Origin: Faucicola mancuniensis | Lineage (GTDB): Bacteria > Pseudomonadota > Gammaproteobacteria > Pseudomonadales > Moraxellaceae | NCBI RefSeq assembly: GCF_046523945.1 | Contig: NZ_CP171363.1 | Coordinates: 1,426,001 to 1,490,000, forward strand | Length of the DNA: 64,000 nt | Direction: 5' to 3' | Part shown: positions 17,902 to 27,101 of the stretch, piece by piece | Numbering within the stretch: position 1 is the stretch's first letter | How the letters are laid out: every line of letters begins with the position of its first letter | Made by a program: the position numbers and the translations under genes | Notes under the pieces: model-generated | Databases searched by the model: none | The model's input: only the letters and a program-made list of their open reading frames with translations | What the model was told of the DNA's origin: nothing

Positions 17902-20073
17902 TTATTTGGTTTTTACATCTGCATCTAGCATGATTTTGCTCGCTTCAATGATAAATGCTTCATTTTCTGGCAATTTTGGGCGTTCGCTTTCTTTCATTTT
18001 GCTACGGCTTTCAATTTGCGAATCTAGTGAAGCTTGGTACGCTGTCCAGTCGCTATAAGGTTTTTCACCTGTGGCAGTACGGCGAGCGTTTTCGGCTTTG
18101 AGCGTTTTGTTTTCCACATTAATTAATTGTTTGCGCCTGTCGTCAATGTTCAGTTTAAACGGTTTTTTGTCGTCTTCTTCTTTGCGAATACTGTTTAAAG
18201 CGGTCAAATAATTAAACTGCGGGTTGCTCGCTTGGCGTTGTTTTGATAGTTCGGTTAGGGTTTTTAGCGTACTTTGGCTATAACTGCCCGCAGGTTTGTA
18301 AGCGGCGGCACGAATGGTATCCCATTGTAATGGGTTTTTCATGTTACGCTCACCGTATTCCATGCCGTCATAGATATTCACCAGATTAATATCTGGCTCA
18401 ACGCCTTTATTTTGGGTGCTACCGCCTGTGATACGATAAAATTTACGCTGTGTCAAAGTGGCAGACCCCAATGCCAAATTATCCAGTTGAATCTGTGCTG
18501 AACCCTTGCCAGTTGTGGTACTACCAATGACCAAGCCACGCCCATAATCTTGAATCGCCGCCGCAAAAATCTCACTGGCAGAAGCTGAACCAAGATTAAT
18601 CAGCACGCTCATCGGCTTATCGTACAATTGTTCGCCATTGTCTTCGTCTTCATAGACTTGGATATTGCCACGATTGTCCCGAATTTGTACCAGCGGACCT
18701 GATTTGACAAACAAGCCAATCATTTTGGCAACTTCATCTAACGAACCACCCGGATTATCACGCAAATCTACCACCATGCCGTCAATGTTTTGGGCTTTTA
18801 AGGCTTTGATGGCGTTTTCGGTGTCAATGCTGACACTGCGGTAGTCTTCACCTGCACGGCGGGCTTTGTAATTGAGATAAAAACTTGGAATTTCGAGCAC
18901 GCCGATTTTTTTATCCACGCCGTTTTTGTCTTTGACGTTGATAATACGGTGGGTTACGCCTGATTCTTCTTGTTTGATGATATCACGCACAAGGCTGACA
19001 TTACGAGCCGAGCTGTCTGGCGAATTAGGTGATTTGACACGAATGGTAACGCTTGAGCCTTTTTTACCACGAATCAAATTAACGATTTCACGAGTAGAGT
19101 AGCCGACCGTGTCTATCATGTTCGTGCCTTCGCTTGCCACACCGATGATTAAGTCGTTGGGCTTAATCTGTCCAGAACGTGCCGCAGGACCGCCATCTAC
19201 AAGGCTTATAATCCGTGTATAATCGGGGTTTTTGCGGTCAGGCTGAATAGACACACCGATACCGACCAACTCAAGGCTAGACTGAATCTGCATTTCGGTG
19301 GCTTGGATTGGGGCAAAATAGTTGCTATGTGGGTCGTAACTTGCCATTGCTGAATTTAGAATATTTTCTAATACTTGGTCACTGTTAATGCGTTCAAGCT
19401 GACCTTGTTGGCGTTTTAGACGATTTGCCAATACTTCTTTTGGCGTGCGTTTTTCATCTTTAACAAGCCCTTGAGCATCATATTTGTCGGCATTGTCTTG
19501 CAAAAATTTGTCTTTAACCTTGTCTTCTTCTTGGTTAAGGGTTAGATTAATCAGTTGTGCGGTCAAATATTTTTCCCAAAAATCACGCTGTTCTTTTTGG
19601 GTTTTAAAACGTGACAATTTTTCACGGTCTAAAGTCACGCTGTCGTTACGTTTGAGATTAACATCGGTTTTTAAAAATTTGTCGGCAAAGGCGTAATATT
19701 CGTTAGAACGTTGGGTAAAACGTTTGTAAATATCAAAACCTGCCTGCAAATCACCACGTTTAAGCTGGTCAGCAAAATTATCGGCATATTTTTTGGTAAA
19801 TTCGTCAATATCCGACTGCAAAAAAAGGTTGTGATTCGGGTCTAAATTATCAAAATAATTCGCCAAAATCTGTTTGCCTGTTTCTTTGTCAAGCGGTTTG
19901 TCCAAATAATGACTGCGGTCAAGCAAGGCGGATACTTGGCGTGCGACTTGACGTTGTTCGCTGTTGATGTCGCCAACTTCTGATGCGGCGATGGCGGTGT
20001 GGTAGCTTTGCCCCAAAATCGTGCCACCAATGACGATGGCTAAAAGACTTGCGGTTAATTGTTTGTATTTCAT
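17902..20073 (-). CDS. prc: Carboxy-terminal (tail-specific) protease Prc
   Basis: A 723-residue periplasmic serine protease with a signal peptide (first 30 residues, ending near HTAIAASE). It has an N-terminal helical domain, a PDZ domain (about 260-345), the S41 catalytic domain, and a DUF3340-like C-terminal extension as in E. coli Prc. The Ser-Lys dyad is visible as SASASE (S498) and TTGKGSAQ (K523), 25 residues apart as in E. coli. Prc trims or degrades periplasmic proteins, including cell-wall enzymes and lipoproteins. It is monocistronic and converges with the SMR gene. Confidence 0.95.
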   Translation of the reverse strand: MKYKQLTASLLAIVIGGTILGQSYHTAIAASEVGDINSEQRQVARQVSALLDRSHYLDKPLDKETGKQILANYFDNLDPNHNLFLQSDIDEFTKKYADNFADQLKRGDLQAGFDIYKRFTQRSNEYYAFADKFLKTDVNLKRNDSVTLDREKLSRFKTQKEQRDFWEKYLTAQLINLTLNQEEDKVKDKFLQDNADKYDAQGLVKDEKRTPKEVLANRLKRQQGQLERINSDQVLENILNSAMASYDPHSNYFAPIQATEMQIQSSLELVGIGVSIQPDRKNPDYTRIISLVDGGPAARSGQIKPNDLIIGVASEGTNMIDTVGYSTREIVNLIRGKKGSSVTIRVKSPNSPDSSARNVSLVRDIIKQEESGVTHRIINVKDKNGVDKKIGVLEIPSFYLNYKARRAGEDYRSVSIDTENAIKALKAQNIDGMVVDLRDNPGGSLDEVAKMIGLFVKSGPLVQIRDNRGNIQVYEDEDNGEQLYDKPMSVLINLGSASASEIFAAAIQDYGRGLVIGSTTTGKGSAQIQLDNLALGSATLTQRKFYRITGGSTQNKGVEPDINLVNIYDGMEYGERNMKNPLQWDTIRAAAYKPAGSYSQSTLKTLTELSKQRQASNPQFNYLTALNSIRKEEDDKKPFKLNIDDRRKQLINVENKTLKAENARRTATGEKPYSDWTAYQASLDSQIESRSKMKESERPKLPENEAFIIEASKIMLDADVKTK

Positions 20074-20211
20074 AATTGTCCTTTTACAAGCGATTTTTAA
20101 AAATAGGTTAATATTAACATTTTATGACACAATAAACTAGGTAACTTGTGTAAAAAAAACTTGCAAGATTTTAATTTGAATAATTTAACCCAAGATGTTG
20201 CAAACAATTGG

Positions 20212-20760
20212 TTATAATGTTTCAAAAAAATTAAATAAAAAACACTCACTAATCAACAATTTTTTGCCTTGCCACTCATACAAACTGGTGCGTTGCCAAC
20301 CGTCTGCCGTTTGAGCATACCAACGCTGTTTTAACACTGCTTTTTTTCGCCCAAAAATCACATAACCAATCGGACGACCGCCCAAATTGGCAAGCTGTCT
20401 TGCCTGTCCTGTCAAATCCTTTAACACAAACACGCTACGAGCCGACACCCACGCCTTGCCATCACGCCCAAATAACAAGCTGGTGCGTACCCATGCCGAT
20501 TGTGAACGAGATTTTGGCAATCCTAACTGTTTTTTTTCGGCTAAAGTTAAACTTGTTCGCCCCTCAAACGTTGGTTTGACAATCAGTTTTTGCCCTGCCA
20601 ATTTTTCAAGTTTTTGGGTCAGCGAGCCTGTGGCGGTAAGCCATGCCATGATGTTTTGTTGGCTGGTTTTTGGTTGTTTGGCAAGGGTTTGGATAAAGGA
20701 TTTTTGACAACAATTGTTTTGACAAAAAACATTTTGGGAAAAATGAGGCGGATTTGGCAT
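20212..20760 (-). CDS. ubiC: Chorismate-pyruvate lyase UbiC-like protein
   Basis: A 182-residue protein. Features shared with UbiC are the opening WLTATGSLTQKLE, the core WVRTSLLFGRDGKAWVSARS, the glycine-rich LGGRPIGYVIFG, and the closing LYEWQGKKLLISECFL, where the Glu of the LxxxExF motif is the catalytic acid. UbiC makes 4-hydroxybenzoate, the first ubiquinone precursor, which UbiA (encoded at 30545) prenylates. The first 25 residues are Cys- and Asn-rich and may not be native; an internal start such as the Met before AWLTATG is possible. Overall similarity is modest, so a small doubt remains. Confidence 0.8.
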   Translation of the reverse strand: MPNPPHFSQNVFCQNNCCQKSFIQTLAKQPKTSQQNIMAWLTATGSLTQKLEKLAGQKLIVKPTFEGRTSLTLAEKKQLGLPKSRSQSAWVRTSLLFGRDGKAWVSARSVFVLKDLTGQARQLANLGGRPIGYVIFGRKKAVLKQRWYAQTADGWQRTSLYEWQGKKLLISECFLFNFFETL

Positions 20761-20837
20761 ATCAATTTTTTGAAAATTACGTTAAAATGACGTGAAAATT
20801 TGATTTTATCACACAAGCCAACAAAACTCACGCAACA

Positions 20838-21557
20838 ATGCCGACCACTTTAATTTTATTTAACAAGCCTTTTGGCGTGTTAAGCCAATTTCGCCAAGAT
20901 GACAACAACGATTTTGCCACGTTAAGCGATTTTTTTAACACGCCACAAGACAAAAATTTGCGTGTCGCAGGACGATTGGACGCAACGTCCGAAGGCTTGT
21001 TATTACTCACCGACAACGGCAAATTAAACCAAATTTTGACAACGCCATCTCGCCCAAACAATCGCTTAAAACAAGGCAAAACCTACTGGGTGCAACTAGA
21101 CGGCACGGCAAGCGATGAGCAAATCCACACCCTTGCCACAGGTGTGGTGTTAAAAGATGGCAAAACTTTGCCCGCCATTGTCAAACGCCTTGATGAGACA
21201 GACGTGGCAAGCCTTTGGCAAGCCCCTGACAGCATTGCCAAACGCAAAATCACCAGTTGGCTTAGCATCACCATTTTTGAAGGCAAAAATCGCCAAGTCC
21301 GCCGTATGACGGCTCATGTGGGTTTGCCGTGTTTACGGCTGACTCGGGTGTCTCATGGCGATTTTTCGGTAAAAAATTTGGGCGTGGGCGAGTGTGTGCG
21401 TTTGATTTTAAATGATAAAGATTTACAAAAATTTGGTGTTTTGCCAAATCAACCAAAAAATGCCAAAAAACCGTCAAATTCTCACAAAAATTTGGCAAAA
21501 CTCCTGAACAAACAGTCCAAACTATCTAAAAAAACCAGCACAAGGAAACAACCATGA
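20838..21557 (+). CDS. rluE: 23S rRNA pseudouridine synthase, RluE/RsuA family
   Basis: A 239-residue enzyme without an S4 domain. The catalytic motif GRLDATSEGLLLLT carries the nucleophile D48, and the opening LFNKPFGVLSQF and closing NRQVRRMTAHVGLPCLRLTR are characteristic. Among RsuA-type enzymes the short N-terminus and FGVLSQF fit RluE, which modifies U2457 of 23S rRNA. The Lys/Asn-rich C-terminal tail (last 40 residues) is longer than usual. It overlaps the next gene by 4 bp (ATGA). Confidence 0.9.
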   Translation: MPTTLILFNKPFGVLSQFRQDDNNDFATLSDFFNTPQDKNLRVAGRLDATSEGLLLLTDNGKLNQILTTPSRPNNRLKQGKTYWVQLDGTASDEQIHTLATGVVLKDGKTLPAIVKRLDETDVASLWQAPDSIAKRKITSWLSITIFEGKNRQVRRMTAHVGLPCLRLTRVSHGDFSVKNLGVGECVRLILNDKDLQKFGVLPNQPKNAKKPSNSHKNLAKLLNKQSKLSKKTSTRKQP

Positions 21558-22057
21558 TTGCTCAATATTTAATCGTTGATAACGACCAACTTCAACAACT
21601 GCGTGATGTCAGCGATGATAAGCGATTTGACGTGTTAGAAAATTTGAGCCAAACCGCAGATGATAACAAAATCGTGGATTTGGGAAAACTGTGGGACGTG
21701 CTACATTTTGCTTTGACCGAGCAGTCGGCAACCACGCCTGTACCTGACAATGCGTTAAGCGAGTTTGTGGTCGGTGTGGAAACGTTTAGCGATGATGAAG
21801 ATGCGGATTTTATCGCTTATAGTGAGTGGTCGGCGGTGGCAGAAATCGTTGATGCGTTGGGACAGGTCAATTTTCAAAAACGCCTTGATAAAATGCTGAT
21901 GAAAAATTTGCGTTTACAAAAAATTTTTCCAAATGGTATTTGGAATGATAAAAAACAAAATTTGGACAAAGAGTTGTTTACATCTTTTAAAGAGTTGCGT
22001 GAGCTATATGAAAATGCGTTGGACAGCGGTTGCAATGTCGTGGTGAGTATTTGTTGA
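21554..22057 (+). CDS. DUF1877 family protein (YfbM-like)
   Basis: A 167-residue soluble acidic protein. The pattern LGKLWDVLHFAL followed by a long acidic loop and FIAYSEWSAVAEIVDAL matches the DUF1877/YfbM fold. Its function is unknown. The start ATG lies inside the stop of rluE, which suggests coupled translation. After it comes only a decayed patch. Confidence 0.8.
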   Translation: MIAQYLIVDNDQLQQLRDVSDDKRFDVLENLSQTADDNKIVDLGKLWDVLHFALTEQSATTPVPDNALSEFVVGVETFSDDEDADFIAYSEWSAVAEIVDALGQVNFQKRLDKMLMKNLRLQKIFPNGIWNDKKQNLDKELFTSFKELRELYENALDSGCNVVVSIC

Positions 22058-22279
22058 TACCCATTTTTCACAGCTCAATTTTTAAAATCCATTCTTCACA
22101 AAACGCCACATACGCCTTGACAATCGCAGATGGATAACGATGATGGGCGTAAATCAAAAATAATGATACGGTAGGCGTTGGCTCGTTGGGCAACAGTTGA
22201 ATTAATTCGCCTGTTGCAAGATAATTTTTTACCAAATATTCTGGCAACAACGCCACACCCATGCCATTTAGCACATAAT

Positions 22280-23180
22280 AGACCTCTTTCCAAACCTTAA
22301 TAGTGATTTGGTATAATACTGATTTTTAGAAAAAACAGCAAAAGCATGATACCCGAACAAGCAGAAAAACTCAGTGACGCACAATTTAAACGCTACTTTG
22401 GCATCCAAAGAAGTACCTATACTCATATGCTCACCATACTACAAGAAGCATACAACGAACAACACAAAAAAGGTGGCAGGAAAAATGAAATCAGCCTAGA
22501 AAACAAGCTCATGCTGACTTTGAGTTACTACCGAGAATATCGCACCCAATTTCACCTAGGGCAAGACTTTGGTATCAGTGAAAGTGCTGTCTGTAAAACC
22601 ATCAAATGGGTAGAAAGCATACTGATAGCCCACAAAGACTTTGCCCTACCTAGCAAAAAGGCTTTATGGCAAGACCCAAACCTTGAAACCGTACTGATAG
22701 ACGCAACCGAAGTACCTTGTGAGCGACCCAAAAAAGCAACGCAGGCAATACTCAGGTAAAAAGAAACACCACACCTTAAAAGCACAAATCGTTGTCGATA
22801 AAAACAGCAAAAAAATACTTTGTACCCATTTTAGCAAAGGTAAAACCCATGACTTTAAACTTTACCAATACTCAAAAATGCGTATAAAGCCTAGTATCTT
22901 AATCCAAGTAGATTCGGGCTATCAAGGCATACACAAACACCATGCCAATAGCAAATTCCCAAAAAAGAAAACCAAGCTTAATCCACTATCTAAAGTTGAC
23001 AAACAAGCCAATCGAGAATTAGCTTCTGAACGGGTAACCAATGAACATGTTATCGGCAAAATCAAACGTTTTAAAATCCTAGCCTGTCGTTATCGTAATC
23101 GCAGAAAACGCTTTGGCTTAAGGGTTAATTTGATTTGTGCCATTTATAATTTCGAGTTGGGTTAGTTTGGAAAGAGGTCT
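22280..23180 (+). mobile_element. IS5-family insertion sequence, copy 2 (901 bp)
   Basis: Same 16-bp terminal repeats as copy 1 and nearly identical in sequence, flanked by the 3-bp repeat AAT. The first poly-A run is 6 instead of 7 bases (22730-22735) and the second is 5 (22758-22762). The missing base is the reason for the 1-bp shorter length. Confidence 0.92.
22346..23165 (+). pseudogene. IS5-family transposase genes, copy 2, frame-altered
   Basis: Frame A (22346-22759, 137 residues) matches copy 1 up to ERPKK, then reads ATQAILR and stops because the A-run has lost one base. Frame B is open from a GTG at 22719 to 23165 and holds the second Asp and the Glu of the DDE triad. Joining A to B would need +1 (or -2) slippage, not the -1 shift that works for copy 1, so this copy is probably unable to make full-length transposase. 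Confidence 0.8.
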
Positions 23181-23460
23181 AATGCAAAATCGCTCGAATG
23201 TCATTGGTGGAAAATTTTGGCTCATAGCTGATTTTTTCCTTACCCATTTTCCAAGTAAAGTGCTTATCGTTTACATTCGCCCAATCAGCAATCGGTAATT
23301 GAAATAATTGTTTGATATTATTTGGTTTTTCAAAGTTTTCAAATGGCTTTTCAAATAACTGCGGACTTGCCACAAACAGCGTTTTTACCACGCCAACAGG
23401 TTTGCTAATCACCGTATCTGTATGCAATTCACCCATGCGTAAGGCAACGTCGCCGATGAA

Positions 23461-23760
23461 CAAGTGAAGCAGTTGATTGTGAATTCTACGGCGGAAGATT
23501 TGATTTTATTCCGCACGCTACCTGCATATTACCGCACTTTGCCGACTGAAAACGGTAAGAAATTGGCGAAATTGGAAGAGCAAGGGGCGAGCCGTGAAGA
23601 GATGTTTGACGCGATGGACGGCTATCATTCTTTATGGCAGGGTATGCGTTTGGGTAATGGCGATAAAGGCGTGGTTTCAGTGGGGACTGAGGTTAGTATG
23701 ATTAAAGTGGTTCGCCCTGCGAGTGAGATTGTGGCGGATTTGATGCAGGATTTTATTTGA
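23461..23760 (+). pseudogene. C-terminal fragment of nitronate monooxygenase
   Basis: About 100 codons read DEQVKQLIVNSTAEDLILFR and later EEMFDAMDGYHSLWQGM and GVVSVGTEVSMIKVVRPASEIV. This is the C-terminal end of 2-nitropropane dioxygenase/nitronate monooxygenase proteins. The flavin-binding N-terminal two thirds are missing, and the sequence abuts the lysR remnant at about 23460. A GTG could start translation, but a functional product is unlikely. Confidence 0.7.
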
Positions 23761-23896
23761 TTGGGAAATGTTTTGAAAATAGAAAATAAAATGACCTACC
23801 AACTCCCAAAATTTTGGTAATACCCAAATCATTCTAACAAGTGAATGGTTATGCGAATATTGGCATTACAACCAATTGCTTAATTTTTTTCTCAAA

Positions 23897-23927
23897 ATAA
23901 AACCGCTATCCAAAGTAGCGGTTTTTT
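23897..23927. terminator. Intrinsic terminator before the bcr-type gene
   Basis: AAACCGCT pairs with AGCGGTTT across a 9-base loop, followed by a T run on the plus strand and preceded by A on the other. It can end transcription of the leftward MFS gene and of anything coming from the decayed patch. Confidence 0.7.
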
Positions 23928-23939
23928 TGTTTTAACACA

Positions 23940-25175
23940 TTAATCCACATTTGCCACATCAAGGTTTTTATCAATCTGCCAAACTAACAAACAGCCCAAA
24001 CTCATCAAAATAAACATGGTTAAGCCCAATTTTGCCACCGCATTGACAGGAAATAAATTTAACATCAATCCGCCAAAAATCCCCACGATAAAATTTAGCG
24101 AACCTTGCAACGCACTTGCCATACCTGCACGGTGTTTTTGAAATGTTAAAGCAATCGCTCCTGCGTTCGGCTGTGTCAAGCCAAGCCCTGCGATACAAAA
24201 GAAAATACTTGCTAATACCAACGGCAACCACGCATTTGTGCCAAACATCAAGCCAAGCGTTAATAAACAGCCTGATGAAATCACTTGTAACAATGCCCCA
24301 AAACGCAATAACATGACTAGGCGAAAATGATTTACCAAAAACTGATTGACCTGTGTCAAGCCAATAAAACCCGCAGCATTCATACCAAAAATCCAGCTAA
24401 AATGCTGTGCGGTTACGCCATAGCCTTCCATGATGAGTTCTGGAGCGGCACTAATATAGACGAACATTGAACCCATTAGCAAGCCTGCTCCAATCGCTGG
24501 GTAGTTAAAGCGTTTGTCTTTAAGCAGTTCGCCATATTGTGTGAGTAGTTGTGAGATTGGGAAGTGGTTGCGGTTTTTTTCGTCTAAGGTTTCGTGTAAG
24601 AATAATTTGGTGATGACAATATTTAACACGCCAAACCCTGCTAAAAACCAAAATATTGTTCGCCAATCGGATATTTTTAAGAGTAATGCACCCAATGACG
24701 GGGCTAAAATTGGGGCAATCCCCATCACTAAAGTCATCAATGAAAAGGCTTTTGCCATTTCTTTTGGGTGTAAGGTATCTCGTATCATGGCTCGAGTTAC
24801 CACTGAACCTACGCATGCACCGAGTGCTTGTACGGTGCGAGCGACAAATAGCATATATTCGTTGCTCGTGGTTGCACAGACGACAGAGGCGATAACATAC
24901 ACCGCCATGCCGATGTATAGTGGCGTGATACGTCCGATACGGTCGGATAAGGGTCCGTAAAATAACTGACCGACAACCAATCCGACAAAGTAGGCAGGAA
25001 CGGAATTGGCGATAAAGGCGGTGGTTACGCCAAAGTCTTTTGCCATGCTAGGCAATGCAGGCAGATAGGTGTCAATGGTTAAAGGCCCAACTGCTACGAT
25101 TAATCCTAACAGCATAATCCAAACGGTGGGATATGGTTTTTTTGTGGTGTCTTGATTGCGTGATAAATTTGTCAT
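23940..25175 (-). CDS. MFS multidrug efflux transporter, Bcr/CflA family
   Basis: A 411-residue protein with twelve predicted membrane helices. The family signature near helix 1 (GPLTIDTYLPALPSMA) and the motif after helix 2 (LFYGPLSDRIGRITPLYIG) are those of the Bcr/CflA subfamily of proton-driven drug exporters. The RAMIRD segment after helix 4 also fits. The substrate cannot be predicted. It appears to be monocistronic, with an AT-rich promoter region upstream. Confidence 0.92.
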   Translation of the reverse strand: MTNLSRNQDTTKKPYPTVWIMLLGLIVAVGPLTIDTYLPALPSMAKDFGVTTAFIANSVPAYFVGLVVGQLFYGPLSDRIGRITPLYIGMAVYVIASVVCATTSNEYMLFVARTVQALGACVGSVVTRAMIRDTLHPKEMAKAFSLMTLVMGIAPILAPSLGALLLKISDWRTIFWFLAGFGVLNIVITKLFLHETLDEKNRNHFPISQLLTQYGELLKDKRFNYPAIGAGLLMGSMFVYISAAPELIMEGYGVTAQHFSWIFGMNAAGFIGLTQVNQFLVNHFRLVMLLRFGALLQVISSGCLLTLGLMFGTNAWLPLVLASIFFCIAGLGLTQPNAGAIALTFQKHRAGMASALQGSLNFIVGIFGGLMLNLFPVNAVAKLGLTMFILMSLGCLLVWQIDKNLDVANVD

Positions 25176-25261
25176 AAAAGCTCTTTGTTATAATATTGAA
25201 TTTTAATAAATTTTAAATAATCGGTTATTATAACAAATTTTCGCTTGATGATTTTTGAAAT

Positions 25262-25632
25262 TTACAAAAAGCCGTCTTTTTCGCCTAAACTCGCCTGATG
25301 TTTTACCACATAATCTTTTAAATCTTGGAAAAATTTTGTTGTAATTTGTCTGGGCTAACGATTTCCACATACGGCAACCAATATTTTACCTGTGGCAAAA
25401 TTTCACGCTCATGCACATTTTTGCACAAAACAAATAATGTGCTGTCTGGCATTTCTTGGATAATTTCTTGATTTGGCAAAATATTTCTGCGTAAAAAATA
25501 CACAGCAACATTCGGTGCGATTTTTAGCATAACTTCATCAATCGTCCCAATAAAATAAATTCTATCCGAATTATCAATGCGTTCGGCTATCACAGCGTCA
25601 GGCTTAAACTCGGTTTTTTTAATTTGTAAAAA
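25262..25632 (-). pseudogene. C-terminal remnant of a WYL-domain transcriptional regulator, frameshifted
   Basis: Minus-strand codons read AVIAERIDNSDRIYFIGT then APNVAVYFLRRNILPNQEI, and YWLPYVEIVSPDKLQ. This resembles the WCX C-terminal extension of YafY/PafC-type WYL regulators. The reading frame stops at 25318, but a different frame continues as KFFQDLKDYVVKHQ to a stop at 25262, which is how such proteins end. A frame change in the AAAATTTTT run near 25330 explains this. The N-terminal helix-turn-helix part is absent; the remnant abuts the end of psd. Confidence 0.55.
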
Positions 25633-25639
25633 CGAGAAA

Positions 25640-26473
25640 TCAACGATAAGAAATTCCCAACAATTGCCCCATTTTTACCACAGTGCCATTTTCTAATCCA
25701 CCTTGCCAAGTCGTTCCTGCTTCTTTTGGCAACACCACAATCGCTGTTGAACCCAAATAAAAACGCCCCAACTCATCGCCTTTTTTCAACGGCATATTGT
25801 GTGTTTGACGTTGGATAACATCGCTACGTTGTAGTTTGCCTGTCGCCACCGTTTCAATGCCAGCGACAATCATCGCACCGACTAGCACCACGCACGCCTT
25901 GCCAAATACGGTATCAAACACGCACACACAACGTTCATTGCGAGCGAACAAATCAGGCACGTTTTCCGCTGTTTCGTTGTTCACCGAGAACAGTTTCCCT
26001 GGCACATAAATCGTTTCCACAAGCGTGCCATCAAACGGCATATGCACACGGTGATAGTTGGTCGGTGCAAGGTAAATTGTGGCAAAACTGCCGTCCAACA
26101 TGGTTTTGCCAAGCTCATGGTCGGCGAGCAGTTGCCCCACTTCGTACGATTTACCTTTGGCTTGCAAAATCTGATTTTGCTTAATCTGTCCGATTTGCGA
26201 CACTTTGCCGTCCGCAGGGCAAATAATGCCACTTTCTTTATCAGAAATTTGGCGAACACCGTCTTTTAACTCACGAGTAAAAAAGTCGTTAAAACTTTTG
26301 TAATCATTCCAGTTATCTCGTTGATATTCATCAAGTTTTATACCATAAACGGTAGAAAAACCATGAATAAAAAAACGTTTAACAATCGGATTTTCGCTAC
26401 TTGCCAATTTGCCTGCAAATTCGCTTAACGCTTGTTGTGGCACGATATTTTGTAAGGTGGTGAATAAACTCAT
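25640..26473 (-). CDS. psd: Phosphatidylserine decarboxylase proenzyme
   Basis: A 277-residue membrane-associated enzyme that makes phosphatidylethanolamine from phosphatidylserine. The self-cleavage motif LGST lies at 240-243; cleavage before S242 creates the pyruvoyl cofactor and the small alpha subunit of 36 residues. The conserved PTNYHRVHMPFDG segment and VNNETAENVPDLFARNER are present. Length is normal. The stop overlaps the decayed WYL frame. The strand change to dtd at 26640 puts both promoters in the 166 bp between them. Confidence 0.96.
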   Translation of the reverse strand: MSLFTTLQNIVPQQALSEFAGKLASSENPIVKRFFIHGFSTVYGIKLDEYQRDNWNDYKSFNDFFTRELKDGVRQISDKESGIICPADGKVSQIGQIKQNQILQAKGKSYEVGQLLADHELGKTMLDGSFATIYLAPTNYHRVHMPFDGTLVETIYVPGKLFSVNNETAENVPDLFARNERCVCVFDTVFGKACVVLVGAMIVAGIETVATGKLQRSDVIQRQTHNMPLKKGDELGRFYLGSTAIVVLPKEAGTTWQGGLENGTVVKMGQLLGISYR

Positions 26474-26585
26474 AAAATTCTCATATTCGGTTAAAATCTT
26501 GGGTTGGTTTTTGTCAAAAAATACCCTATTATACCTTAAAATTTATTTGATGTTTGTTTATTTGTTAAATTCAATTAATTTGATT

Positions 26586-26608
26586 GTAGGGGCGTATTGT
26601 ATCCGCCC
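26586..26608. repeat. Short palindromic repeat GTAGGGGCG...CGCCC
   Basis: GTAGGGGCGTATTGTATCCGCCC is an imperfect inverted repeat (GGGCG paired with CGCCC) in the psd-dtd intergenic region. It resembles a widely scattered bacterial palindromic unit. It could form a small hairpin in either transcript, and no T run follows. Confidence 0.4.
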
Positions 26609-26639
26609 AAAAATTTGATATTTTTGTAAAAGGATAAAA

Positions 26640-27077
26640 ATGAAAGCAGTTATCCAACGTGTAAAATTTGCAAAAGTTGAAGTAAATCAACAAGTTGTTG
26701 GAGAGATTTCTCACGGCATTTTGGTTTATTTGGGCTTGGGGCATGATGACGATTTGACAGTCGGTCAAAAAATGATAGACAAAATTTTAACCTATCGTAT
26801 TTTTGAAGATGAAAACGGCAAAATGGGCAAAAATGTCGCTGATGTTGGTGGTGGGGTTTTGCTCGTATCGCAATTTACCTTGCTTGCCAATACGCAAAAC
26901 GGTCGCCGTCCAGATTTTAAACCTGCCATGTCGCCTGATATTGCCAAAGATTTGTTTGCAAAAATCGTTGATTACGCCAAAATGCAACACAACAACGTTG
27001 CCACGGGCGAATTTGGGGCGGATATGCAAGTATCAAGCTGTAATGATGGACCGATTAATTTTATTTTTGAATTGTAA
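26640..27077 (+). CDS. dtd: D-aminoacyl-tRNA deacylase
   Basis: A 145-residue enzyme that hydrolyses D-amino acids from tRNA. The start MKAVIQRV, the SQFTLLA segment and the NGRRPDF loop are typical. The C-terminal cis-proline motif appears as NDGPINF, where most family members have GPVT; the Gly-Pro pair that enforces chirality is kept. Length is normal and the ATG follows AAAAGGA. Confidence 0.95.
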   Translation: MKAVIQRVKFAKVEVNQQVVGEISHGILVYLGLGHDDDLTVGQKMIDKILTYRIFEDENGKMGKNVADVGGGVLLVSQFTLLANTQNGRRPDFKPAMSPDIAKDLFAKIVDYAKMQHNNVATGEFGADMQVSSCNDGPINFIFEL

Positions 27078-27101
27078 TTTTTTTTAAAAGTGTAATTAAT
27101 T

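Larger units (their letters stand above)
22068..23463 (-). pseudogene. LysR-type regulator, 5'-truncated and split by IS copy 2
   Basis: The minus strand carries two pieces of a LysR effector-binding domain. 23463-23181 reads DVALRMGELHTDTVISK and on to NDIRAILH. 22279-22068 reads YVLNGMGVALLPEYLVKN and on to the stop. Removing IS copy 2 and one AAT duplication joins them in frame as AILH-YVLNGMG. The N-terminal helix-turn-helix half is missing: upstream of about 23460 the sequence changes to a nitronate monooxygenase remnant on the other strand. The gene was therefore truncated by a rearrangement as well as hit by the IS. Confidence 0.85.

Noticed and set aside
23793..23905. Possible plus-strand remnant reading QIILTSEWLCEYWHYNQLLN
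   Set aside because: Too short, no start, and no family recognised; may be chance.
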